NCBI GenBank assembly: GCA_024509875.1
Contig: JAMPIV010004262.1
Location: 384,001-448,000 of the forward strand
From: Oreohelix idahoensis
Lineage: Eukaryota; Mollusca; Gastropoda; Stylommatophora; Oreohelicidae
DNA: 64,000 bases
Direction: 5' to 3'
Each line of letters opens with the position of its first letter. The first letter of the stretch is position 1. Under the pieces are notes generated by a model that was not told where the DNA came from, ran no database searches, and saw nothing but the letters and a program-made list of their open reading frames with translations. The position numbers and the translations under genes were made by a program. Positions 54,584 through 64,000 of this stretch are shown here, piece by piece.

Positions 54584-55900
54584 TGTTGCGTGCATATTTT
54601 GACGCACATATTACAAAAATCGATATGGCTATTTAATTTGGAAAAAATATAGACATTCATTCATTTGTGTATGAAAATGCTGTCTATGGGGAAGGCTAGA
54701 TAATCCATAATTGTTTTACCCTGTTGATTATAGGAGTAATCGTTCTTGATATTAATTCGGCGCATGGATATGACACCCTTGTCCGTACCTATTTCTTAGG
54801 GCCAGAAAATAGATTAATTTGCTTATTATGTTTATGGCCTGAATTCATATGTATTACATATTATTAGTACAAGTAGAATCAGTCCTATATTGTATATTTT
54901 GGATGGGTAGGCAGGACTATATTCTTGTTACACCGCTCTAGCGGAAGTAGGAGTTGTCTTGTCTAGTCGTGAGGAGTTCCGATGTACCGTGACAATGGCG
55001 GTTACGCATTTTTCCAGGGCTGGTAGATTCTTCAGTAAAAATGATTTATGAAGTGGTTTTTCTTCTATAGGAGATTGTGTCTCTACTAGAGTTGTGTTAG
55101 AGACTCTCCTAATGTACGGTACCATGTATGATTCGGACTCCAGGTAATTCCAGTCCCTGTTTTGATGATCTCAGGTCGGTTAGGCCTAGCGGGAATTTTG
55201 TGCTTCGCAACGCTAGGGTCAAGTTTGTATCGACGGAGATGACAGGCTCCATACTGTAATTATGTCTACGTGAGGTAACTGGATTACGGTAGATCTGTGT
55301 GGAGGAACTTTATGAAATTATGCATATGTATTGCAAATTAACTTTGGCTTATATATATATCCTCCTGTGAGCGAGTGAGCGACAACTCAGGTAGGCGGCC
55401 ATGTTACATTCCTGTCATCGTATTTTTGAATCACTGTCCAAAGAACGGGGCATGTATCTTATTATTCGGACAGTGGCAAGGAGATCTCAATTTTGATAGA
55501 GACCCCTTATCGTGGTTTCACAATATGATAAACTGTGAATATAAAGCAACTTTAGTTACTTACCGATCCGCCTTCACTGACGCGCTTAGTCAGATAGGGG
55601 ATGCGGCCATTGATACTACCTATTATTTATGAATGTGCCATGACATAGGATCTACTATGTATGCCTGCAAATTGATATGTCAACATACCCATGATTTACT
55701 CGTTATGTCCCAGTGTGAGCGTCCAAATAAACTGTGTAAACAAAGATTCCAGCAGTCTGCATTGGTGCCTTGTAGACACAAGTGAATGAGTGTTTAGATT
55801 GGTCAGAACACGAACAGTACACCATTCGCGTTAATCACACTCTACCCTTCTACCCATATATACACCATCCTGCGTCGGTTGAAGTGACCAAGTTTAGGGC
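54584..55900 (+). repeat. Gmr-3 5' LTR (right end approximate)
   Basis: Starts TGTTGCGTGCATATTTTGAC. It matches 62894-64000 over all that is visible. Sequence near 55760-55890 resembles the last part of the Gmr-2 3' LTR (CATTCGC, TACACACCA-like, GTTGAAGTGAC), so the LTR extends at least that far. The exact end and the primer-binding site are unresolved because the other copy leaves the window. The 85-codon frame at 55375-55632 is repeated in the other LTR and is probably not a gene. Confidence 0.8.
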
Positions 55901-57490
55901 CTGCTTCCCCTGGAGCCTTAGAGGGAAACTACTGTTTACAGCTGCCTTTGCCTTCCCTAACTTAGGACTAGGGTGAGTTACCCATTTACAGCTGGGTAGA
56001 CTGGAGCATGCCTGATCTCAACAACTCTGTACACTACAATGGACACATACAGTAGTGGCACCACAAACAACATGCTACAGTGATTGATAGTGGAGCTTTA
56101 CAGAAGAAAGAGAACACACCACACTTTACAGAAGGTTTACAGTATACAACTGACACTTCTTTATAGACTGACATTTTGTGTGTGTTGGACAAAACAACTT
56201 TACAGTGGGAAAGAAACTTTACAGTAGTGAGCCAGATCCCTGGGTCCAGCCTACGCAGTCTTGTGTTGAGAATCACATTTTACAGTTACAAGAACATTTG
56301 TTTGACCACATCAACACCAGTAGGACAGCTATACAATCAATGTCAGCTTGACCTGTTCTGACAAGTGTAGCAATATCTGGGTCAGCACTTGTTGACATTT
56401 GGCACAATACAGTCAGTGTTCTAAACCAGTGATTGTTTATCCTGCTGTAATACAAGAGCATTAGTGAACATAAAGTGCAAATTTCATCGGTGGATCTTCT
56501 AATGTGCTCAAAAAAATTGGACAGTGTAATAGTTAGAATGCAAATCTATTACTCAATAAAGTGGTAGTCTAATTGATTAAAACTGAGCATACAGTACTAT
56601 ACATTGCAACTACAACACATTGCATGATATGATACACACATTGATGATTTATATATTTATGTTTATATATTATTTGTTTATATGTGTGATTGTTATGTCT
56701 TTGCGGGCCTGGATGGGAGGTGACTAGAACAGGAAATACCAAGTGATATTGGTCTTGTTCTGGCGTTCTATAGGGAGCAATTTCTTAATTGAAATTTGCA
56801 TGCAACATAGTTTGCAAATATTTGGTTAGTTGTGACGACTGTTTCATATTTGTATTTGTAACATTTTTTCTGTTCTTTATTTTTGTTTGATTTGTTTGTA
56901 TAATTGTAGGTCTCATCTTTCCTTGCATTTCAGTTCTTTACACCCTTATGTTTATACACTGTGGCGTTATTTGTCTTGTTATCTTATTGCAGTTATCATC
57001 ACGGATTCTGTGATCATTTTTTTTCATTTCTCCTATTTAATTTAATTTGATCTCTGCAAATGTTTTCAGATTGTCTTTTCTTGTTTGTCCTTTGTAATGT
57101 CTTTAGTTGACATATGACATATGAGGTATAGTGGAATACACTTATAGTATAGTACAGATCAGTACTTTATGATTGTTATTGTTATAAAACAAAGTGTACA
57201 AGACCTTTATAAGGCTTGTCTCCCAAAGTGATTGGAAAAGGGAAATATTATTTTCCACAGGTACTCAAGTGATCATTGATTACATTAAGGTATACAAGAC
57301 CTTTGTAAGGCTTGTCTCCCACAGTATTTGAGATACAGTTATTGTTGTCCACAGGTACTCAAGTTATCATTGGGTATTATAAACCATACAAGTTTTCACT
57401 AAGACTAAGTCTATGGTATAGACTTGTCTCCCATTAAAGTGAAATAAGGTAATTTATTTACTTTTCAGGTTTCTGATTTAAGAAGACAAA
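55901..57490 (+). other. Gmr-3 leader with repeated motifs
   Basis: A long untranslated leader. It contains eight copies of TTTACAG between 55935 and 56285. Just before gag it has three related stem-loops: ACAAGACCTTTATAAGGCTTGT (57198-57219), ACAAGACCTTTGTAAGGCTTGT (57294-57315) and a longer one with ACAAG/CTTGT ends (57388-57426), each followed by CTCCCA. Gmr-2 has one such loop in the same place. A role in packaging or translation control is possible but unproven. Confidence 0.6.
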
Positions 57491-60400
57491 ATGTCTACAT
57501 TAGATTACTTTATAGCACAAGGAAAATCCCTTGATAAGACTGGGAAAGACTTAGAACAATGGGCTGTTGCTCAATATGACAAAGCATTAGCTGCAGAAGA
57601 AAAAAAAGCTGCTGCTGAGGAAAAAAAAGCTGCGGCTGAGGAGAGAAAACTTCAAATAGAAGAAAAAAAATTAGAAGCTGCTGCTGAAGAGAGAAAAGCT
57701 GCTGCTGCTGCTGAAGAGAGGAAAGCTCTAGCTGAAGAAAAAAGATTAGAAAAAGAAGCTGATACTGCTGCTGAACTAAAGAAATTGCAGATGCAAGTGG
57801 AGGAAAGGAGATTTGATGCAGAACAGAAGAAATTAGAAGCTGATGCAGAGCAGAAAAAATTAGAAATTGCTGCAGAACAGAAGAAATTAGAAGTTGCTGC
57901 AGAACAGAAGAAATTAGAAGTTGCTGCAGAACAGAAGAAATTAGAAGCTGCTGCAGAACAGAAAAGATTAGATAGAGAAGCTGAAGAGAGAAAAGCAATA
58001 AGAGAACATGAATTTGAGTTAGAGAAATTAAAATTGACAAGTATGAGTAATGTTAATCAGGCATCTAGTGGTAATGGTAAACCCTTTGTGTACAAGGTCA
58101 AGGTACCAGCGTTCAACTCTGCCAGTGATGATATAGCATTCTGGCTTGATAGATTTGAACGGGCTTGTCGAGCTCATAATGTTGACAAATCACAGTATGT
58201 GAATCAGTTGTCTGAAAATCTAAAAGGGGAGTCTCTGAGTAAGTTATATTTCGTCGAAGAGGCCGACAAGGATAATTATGATGCTGTTAGGGCAGCTTTG
58301 ATGAAGAGATATCAGCTGTCTGAGGAAGGTTATCGTCTTTTGTTTAAAACAATGAGACCTGAGGTAGGTGTAGAATTCTCAGAATTCATCTCAAAAGCAC
58401 GAATTACACTTTCACGATGGATTGAATTATCCAAAACAGAGAAAACATTTGATGGTCTTACGGATTTATTGCTAAGAGACAAGGTCATGTCTTCGGTAAA
58501 TAAATCATTCCTAGAGTTCTTACATGAGCGTAAACCTAGTACATTAAAGCAAATGGAAGAATATTGTGACCAGTATGCCACGGCACACCCTGACATGATT
58601 CTTAGTAACTCTAACATTAAAGAGAGTATGCCAGTTGCTTCGGCAACAGAATATAATCAGAATTACTCACACAAATTCCAAGGAGCTAAAAATAAATTTG
58701 ATAAAAAGGTTAATTGGAATAAGTATCAAAACCAAGATAACCACTCAAATCAGGGTTCTTCTTCGAAGAACTGGAATCGGGCTGATAGTCCTCGACACGC
58801 GAGGGGTACCCATAATTTTAGAAATTCTCGTAAAGGGAGTAGCTATAGGAACTACCCAAGTGCTTCATGGAGAAAAAAAAACCAATATTACAGGGATACT
58901 CAATATAATGAGCGTGATGATTATGATCATGAATATTATGATTCAAACCCAAATAGGGGTTATAACAGAGGCAATAATAATTATAGAGACAATTATAACC
59001 GAGGTAGATCACAACACAAAAGACATGGTAAATCTTATTACCAGGCTAACTCTGCACAACAGGAGTTCCACGACGCCGGTAATCAGAATAATGATAAAAA
59101 AGACTCCAATAGTGTAGCAAATTCCGCTTTCGATTTTGCTAGAGCATCTGAGTGTTCGCAATGCAAAACATTATTCGATCCAACCACAGTTTCTACTTTA
59201 AGCTGCGGTCACCCGCTTCCCGCGCTCCATGCGTCAATCGCGCATAATGGAAGGGGTGCTCTTGTCTTTAATAGGGGCCTAATAGATGGTACTCCGGTAT
59301 CAATTCTTTTCGATTCGGGGTGCACTACCATCGGAGTGAGGCAATCACTCGTAAATCCTTCTCGAGCTACAGGCAATATAGTCAAATGTGTAACATTTGG
59401 TGGCACATTGGAGAAGTACTCCACTGCCATTATCAATATTGCAACGCCTTTCTTTACAGGAGAGGTGCAAGCATGTCTCTTGCCGAATCCGATCGCTGAT
59501 CTTATCATCGGTCGCATTCATGGAGTGAAAGAATGCACTCCACAGCAAATTTCTAATTGGGAAAATGTTAATATGCAATCTGCTAATGCAGTAATCACTA
59601 GGGCTCAAGCTCTTAATATGCTGCAATCTTCACATTCTGAAGATAATGATGCGCAGATCCAAGATGATCCCTTGGAGATTTCCCATGATTCCTTTATAAA
59701 ACAGCAGGAAGATGATCCTACTCTAAATAAATTCTTTACTCTGGCAACAAAAGGTGATCCGAATAAGGATACAAATCGTAAATCATGGATTACGATGAAG
59801 AATGGCGTACTTGTACGTATGGTACAAGACTCCGCTAAATCCATTCATTCTCAAATCCTTGTGCCTAAAAATATGAGAGTTAAAATCTTACAGCACGCTC
59901 ATGATTCGCAGTGTGCTGGACATATGGGTTTTTCCCGTACTAAAGCTAGAGTTCTTCAATCTTTCTTTTGGCCTGCTGTGAATAAGGACATACGAATCTA
60001 TTGTCGATCTTGTAAAGTATGTCAAGAGATTAAATCCAGAGGTCCACGCCATGATGCACCTATTCAGGCTGCAGACATTCCAATTCGACCATTTCAAAAA
60101 ATGGCGATAGACATCATTGGTCCATTTAAGATAAAGTCTGCTAGAGGACACCAATTTATTTTGACGTGTGTTGATATGTGCACACGTTGGCCGGAGGCTG
60201 TTCCTCTAAAGAGCATAACTACTGCTGACGTCGCAGATGCTCTTTGGTTAATATTTTCTCGTCTGGGATTTCCAGCAGAAATATTATCCGACCATGGTAC
60301 CCAACTCATATCGGATACCATGTCTCAAGTAATGTCGACTCTTAAGATAGAGAGATCGCTGAGTAGTATTTATCATCCTATGTCCAATGGGATGGTGGAA

Positions 60401-60838
60401 CGTCTGAATAGAACTCTGAAAAACCTACTAGGTAAGATAACAGAAGATCATCCTCAGGATTGGGATAGGGTTTTACCCGCGGCTCTCTTTGCATATAGAG
60501 AGGTCGCCAACGAACATACAGGATTTTCTCCCTTTGAACTTGTCTTTGGCGCGAAACCGCGAGGTCCTATGTCCTTACTTCATGATCTTATAACTGCTGA
60601 TAATATTGTCGATGACACAAAATCCTCTTATGAATATGTCATCGCACTTAGACACAAGATTATTGAAGCATGCAAATTGGCAACTGCTTCTTCTGAATTT
60701 GCGAAACAGAAGGCAAGGGAATTTGCCAATAAAAAGAGATGTTTGCGACAACTTTGTCCAGGTGACAAAGCATTTGTCTTGCTACCTTGTAGGGAAAATA
60801 GACTTCTTATTTCTTGGAAAGGTCCGTACGATATATAA
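57491..60838 (+). CDS. Gmr-3 Gag, protease and integrase (frame ends at a 2-base insertion)
   Basis: ATG at 57491 (MSTLDYFIAQGKSLDKTG), 1115 codons. Ala/Glu/Lys coiled coil about 20-175; SCAN-like capsid about 195-375 (EEGYRLLFKTMRPEVGVEFS, ERKPSTLKQMEEYC); basic Asn/Tyr/Arg-rich tract 395-520; C-x2-C-x13-C-x-H motif at 555; protease FDSGCT with Asp608; integrase HHCC from His802, catalytic Asp874, Asp934 and Glu970 with 35 residues between the last two. The frame stops after GPYDI because of an extra TA compared with Gmr-2, in the C-terminal integrase domain. RT continues in the next frame. The start is supported by the matching Gmr-2 start. Confidence 0.92.
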   Translation: MSTLDYFIAQGKSLDKTGKDLEQWAVAQYDKALAAEEKKAAAEEKKAAAEERKLQIEEKKLEAAAEERKAAAAAEERKALAEEKRLEKEADTAAELKKLQMQVEERRFDAEQKKLEADAEQKKLEIAAEQKKLEVAAEQKKLEVAAEQKKLEAAAEQKRLDREAEERKAIREHEFELEKLKLTSMSNVNQASSGNGKPFVYKVKVPAFNSASDDIAFWLDRFERACRAHNVDKSQYVNQLSENLKGESLSKLYFVEEADKDNYDAVRAALMKRYQLSEEGYRLLFKTMRPEVGVEFSEFISKARITLSRWIELSKTEKTFDGLTDLLLRDKVMSSVNKSFLEFLHERKPSTLKQMEEYCDQYATAHPDMILSNSNIKESMPVASATEYNQNYSHKFQGAKNKFDKKVNWNKYQNQDNHSNQGSSSKNWNRADSPRHARGTHNFRNSRKGSSYRNYPSASWRKKNQYYRDTQYNERDDYDHEYYDSNPNRGYNRGNNNYRDNYNRGRSQHKRHGKSYYQANSAQQEFHDAGNQNNDKKDSNSVANSAFDFARASECSQCKTLFDPTTVSTLSCGHPLPALHASIAHNGRGALVFNRGLIDGTPVSILFDSGCTTIGVRQSLVNPSRATGNIVKCVTFGGTLEKYSTAIINIATPFFTGEVQACLLPNPIADLIIGRIHGVKECTPQQISNWENVNMQSANAVITRAQALNMLQSSHSEDNDAQIQDDPLEISHDSFIKQQEDDPTLNKFFTLATKGDPNKDTNRKSWITMKNGVLVRMVQDSAKSIHSQILVPKNMRVKILQHAHDSQCAGHMGFSRTKARVLQSFFWPAVNKDIRIYCRSCKVCQEIKSRGPRHDAPIQAADIPIRPFQKMAIDIIGPFKIKSARGHQFILTCVDMCTRWPEAVPLKSITTADVADALWLIFSRLGFPAEILSDHGTQLISDTMSQVMSTLKIERSLSSIYHPMSNGMVERLNRTLKNLLGKITEDHPQDWDRVLPAALFAYREVANEHTGFSPFELVFGAKPRGPMSLLHDLITADNIVDDTKSSYEYVIALRHKIIEACKLATASSEFAKQKAREFANKKRCLRQLCPGDKAFVLLPCRENRLLISWKGPYDI

Positions 60839-62493
60839 TATCAAAAGTTTCCGATGTTGACTATATCGTCGATATTGACGGGAAGCGTAAAACCTTCCAC
60901 ATCAACATGCTCACGGAATTCCATGAACGTCCTGATTATTTACAACCTGTTTTCCAGGCAACGGACGATTTTCCAGTCCAACATGGACAGTACTCATCTC
61001 TGTCAGTAATACAGGATGAGGAAACGAGTTTCTCGGATGTAAATTTACCTTTTCCAATGATTCCTCTTCACTCTAATGAATCATGGAAAGATGTTGCAAT
61101 TTCTCCAGAATTATCTCCAGGAGAGCAGAAACAAGTTTCTACTATGTTAGAACAATTTCAGGATGTCCTTACTGACATTCCTGGTCAAACTGATGTCATT
61201 CAACATGACATTATTCTTACTGACCATAGTCCTATAAGAGTCAGACCGTATCCTATCCCGATACATTTTCAAGCACAGGTAGAGAAAGAGTTGGATGAGA
61301 TGATAGAGTTAAAAATTATTGAACCATCCACATCAGCATATTCTTCGCCGATGGTTATTGTACGAAAAAAAGACAATAACATACGTCTTTGCGTGGATTA
61401 TCGCAAATTGAACCAAGTGACGAAATTTGATGCTGAACCTATGCCTTTACTAGAAGAGCTACTTACGAGACTATCGAATTCTCATTTCTTTACTAAACTC
61501 GATTTGTCTAAGGGATATTGGCAAGTTCCATTATCCGAACACGCCAAACCGTTTACTGCTTTTTCGACGCCTAGGGGTCTATTCCAATGGAATTTCATGC
61601 CTTTCGGTCTTATGAACGCCCCTGCAACATTCGTACGCATGATGCGTCGAATCCTATCTCATCGCTCAGATGTCATTGCGTATCTTGATGACATCTGTCT
61701 TTTCAGTGATACTTGGAACGATCACTATAATGGGATAAATGAACTATTGTCTATCTTACGCGAGCATAATCTGACAGCGAAACCATCGAAAGCATGTATT
61801 GGTTTTAGTGAAATATCTTTCTTAGGACACCGTGTTGGTCATGGGTTCCTAAAAACAGAAGACCATAATACAAGTAAGATACTTAACATTTCTATTCCTA
61901 AGACTAAAAAGCAAGTGCGAAGTCTCTTAGGTCTAATACAATTTTATGGACGATTCATTCCGAATCTGTCCTCCATTATGTCACCTCTTTCTTCCTTGCT
62001 AAAGAAAGGGTCTCCTAATGTAGTCCACTGGACTCAAGAATGTCAATCCTCTTTGGATAAGGTTAAAACTATGTTTTCTACTTCACCTATCCTAGTATTG
62101 CCTTCTAAGGATAAGACATTTATTCTTCGTAGTGACGCTTCATCCACCGGGATTGGAGCAGCACTAATGCAAGAGTACTCTGGAACTCTGCATCCTGTGA
62201 TGTATATTTCTCGGAAATTAAATGCCGCAGAGAAGAATTACTCGGTCCTAGACCGTGAATTATTGGCTATGGTTTGGTCAATCCTTAAACTGCAAAGATT
62301 TCTTCTTGGCGCGCATTTCATTGTGGAAACTGACCAGAAAGCTCTTACGGCTATTCAGAGTAAAAATCTGAAGAGCGCAAGATCAACGCGATACGCGATT
62401 GCTTTGCAGCCATTTCATTTTTCGGTGCGAGCTATCCGTGGGTCAGAAAATGTGATGGCAGATATTTTGTCTAGATGCCCACATGATTCATAA
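60839..62493 (+). CDS. Gmr-3 Pol, downstream part: integrase end, RT and RNase H
   Basis: Continues Pol after the TA insertion; the first ATG of this frame at 60814 is fortuitous. It starts SKVSDVDYIVDIDGKRK (integrase C-terminus), then a linker, RT (IEPSTSAYSSPMVIVRKKDN, LDLSKGYWQVPL, catalytic YLDD at about 61681-61692, FLGHRVGHGF) and RNase H (LRSDASSTGIGAALMQ, DRELLAMVWSI, VETDQKALTAI, NVMADILSRC). Every catalytic residue of RT and RNase H is present, and no stop occurs until 62493. No integrase follows, which confirms the unusual order. Confidence 0.92.
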
Positions 62494-62893
62494 CTGTTAT
62501 ACAACTTTGATACAGTTGTTCCTATGTTGAAATGTGTACACATATGTAATATCATATATTGATTGTAACACTACTTAGTGGTTCATTGATATTTATTCAC
62601 CGCTGATTTTTCAATCTTTTCGTCTTTGATGATCATGATGTTAAGATATCTTAGATGAAATTTATGTATAAACTAATGTAGAAATTGTGTCATTGCTAAT
62701 ATTGTAGTATGCGTTGGTGACACCTCTCTGGAAATATTTATACTTAGAGAAGTACTTTCTCTAAGGTCAGAAAACTTATGCTTATCATCTGCGCATTGTT
62801 ATTGGTGCGTTGTGAGCCTATTGTATGTTGCTCCTAGATGTATTTCAAAAAAAAAATGTACCATTTTTTTTTTTCCCGAGGGGTGTGGTAATC
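62494..62893 (+). other. Gmr-3 3' untranslated region with polypurine tract
   Basis: AT-rich; it ends with a T-run (about 62864-62874), then CCCGAGGGGTGTGGTAATC immediately before the LTR TGTTGCG. The T-box followed by a purine tract is shared with Gmr-2. Confidence 0.75.
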
Positions 62894-64000
62894 TGTTGCG
62901 TGCATATTTTGACGCACATATTACAAAAATCGATATGGCTATTTAATTTGGAAAAAATATAGACATTCATTCATTTGTGTATGAAAATGCTGTCTATGGG
63001 GAAGGCTAGATAATCCATAATTGTTTTACCCTGTTGATTATAGGAGTAATCGTTCTTGATATTAATTCGGCGCATGGATATGACACCCTTGTCCGTACCT
63101 ATTTCTTAGGGCCAGAAAATAGATTAATTTGCTTATTATGTTTATGGCCTGAATTCATATGTATTACATATTATTAGTACAAGTAGAATCAGTCCTATAT
63201 TGTATATTTTGGATGGGTAGGCAGGACTATATTCTTGTTACACCGTTCTAGCGGAAGTAGGAGTTGTCTTGTCTAGTCGTGAGGAGTTCCGATGTACCGT
63301 GACAATGGCGGTTACGCATTTTTCCAGGGCTGGTAGATTCTTCAGTAAAAATGATTTATGAAGTGGTTTTTCTTCTATAGGAGATTGTGTCTCTACTAGA
63401 GTTGTGTTAGAGACTCTCCTAATGTACGGTACCATGTATGATTCGGACTCCAGGTAATTCCAGTCCCTGTTTTGATGATCTCAGGTCGGTTAGGCCTAGC
63501 GGGAATTTTGTGCTTCGCAACGCTAGGGTCAAGTTTGTATCGACGGAGATGACAGGCTCCATACTGTAATTATGTCTACGTGAGGTAACTGGATTACGGT
63601 AGATCTGTGTGGAGGAACTTTATGAAATTATGCATATGTATTGCAAATTAACTTTGGCTTATATATATATCCTCCTGTGAGCGAGTGAGCGACAACTCAG
63701 GTAGGCGGCCATGTTACATTCCTGTCATCGTATTTTTGAATCACTGTCCAAAGAACGGGGCATGTATCTTATTATTCGGACAGTGGCAAGGAGATCTCAA
63801 TTTTGATAGAGACCCCTTATCGTGGTTTCACAATATGATAAACTGTGAATATAAAGCAACTTTAGTTACTTACCGATCCGCCTTCACTGACGCGCTTAGT
63901 CAGATAGGGGATGCGGCCATTGATACTACCTATTATTTATGAATGTGCCATGACATAGGATCTACTATGTATGCCTGCAAATTGATATGTCAACATACCC
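62894..64000 (+). repeat. Gmr-3 3' LTR (continues past the window)
   Basis: Matches 54584-55690 at an offset of 8310 bp with a single difference (63246). The right end and the second target duplication lie outside the window. Confidence 0.95.

Larger units (their letters stand above)
54584..64000 (+). mobile_element. Gmr-3: very young Gmr1-like Ty3/Gypsy retrotransposon (3' LTR cut by window end)
   Basis: Plus-strand element: 5' LTR from 54584, leader, gag-pol (57491-62493), PPT and 3' LTR from 62894 to beyond 64000. The visible 1107 bp of the 3' LTR differ from the 5' LTR at one base only (C at 54936, T at 63246), so insertion was very recent. Coding lesion: one extra TA in a TA run near 60833. 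Otherwise protease, integrase, RT and RNase H look complete. Close to Gmr-2. Confidence 0.95.

Noticed and set aside
54928..55632. Small frames repeated at 63238-63942
   Set aside because: LTR sequence of Gmr-3 in both copies. No motif supports a gene.
60814..60838. Programmed frameshift in Gmr-3 between integrase and RT
   Set aside because: The shift comes from an extra TA in a TA run that Gmr-2 does not have, so Gmr-2 reads through this place in a single frame.

Overview
The window is nuclear DNA of an invertebrate animal. It holds one spliced host gene, long TATC/TGTC microsatellites, several non-LTR retrotransposon clades and Ty3/Gypsy elements of Gmr1 type. There is nothing bacterial in it. 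A mollusc or another lophotrochozoan is my best guess from the retroelement mix and microsatellites, but the sequence does not prove it. The only convincing host gene is a beta-1,3-galactosyltransferase-like gene (coding exons 39420-40413 and 43165-43445). Almost everything else that codes is retroelement.

Region by region. 1-5336: a pogo/Tigger-like MITE, then a 33-bp minisatellite array split by a 1.44-kb solo LTR and by a broken LINE (LINE-a, minus). 5815-10800: two LINEs lie head to head, LINE-b (minus, 3' part missing) and LINE-c (plus, intact endonuclease, dead RT). 11099-15461: a hAT-like non-autonomous element and LINE 3' fragments. 16046-37040: a four-member nest. An old LINE (LINE-e, minus) was split by Gmr-1 (minus, 16361-36619). 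The left LTR of Gmr-1 was later hit by Gmr-2 (plus, 17477-26846) and its right LTR by LINE-f (plus, 33606-35333). Target-site duplications and LTR alignments support each step. 37066-38665: a decayed LINE with a restriction-like endonuclease. 39400-43445: the galactosyltransferase gene, whose intron holds two long microsatellites, a LINE-h 3' part and a SINE-like insert. 45269-52482: two inverted copies of a roughly 210-bp SINE-like element, each with a perfect target-site duplication, flank a decayed Gypsy element that has lost its RT. 54584-64000: Gmr-3, a very young element whose 3' LTR runs off the window.

The main biological theme is three Ty3/Gypsy-like elements (Gmr-1, -2, -3) that carry integrase before reverse transcriptase, the Ty1/Copia order. 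This matches the known Gmr1-like group. Their Gag proteins look like SCAN-domain relatives. Gmr-2 and Gmr-3 also have an unusual Cys/His motif where a CCHC knuckle would be expected, and structured, motif-rich leaders. A second theme is parasitism between elements: the SINE-like element shares its 3' end with the LINE-c/LINE-f family and presumably uses its machinery.
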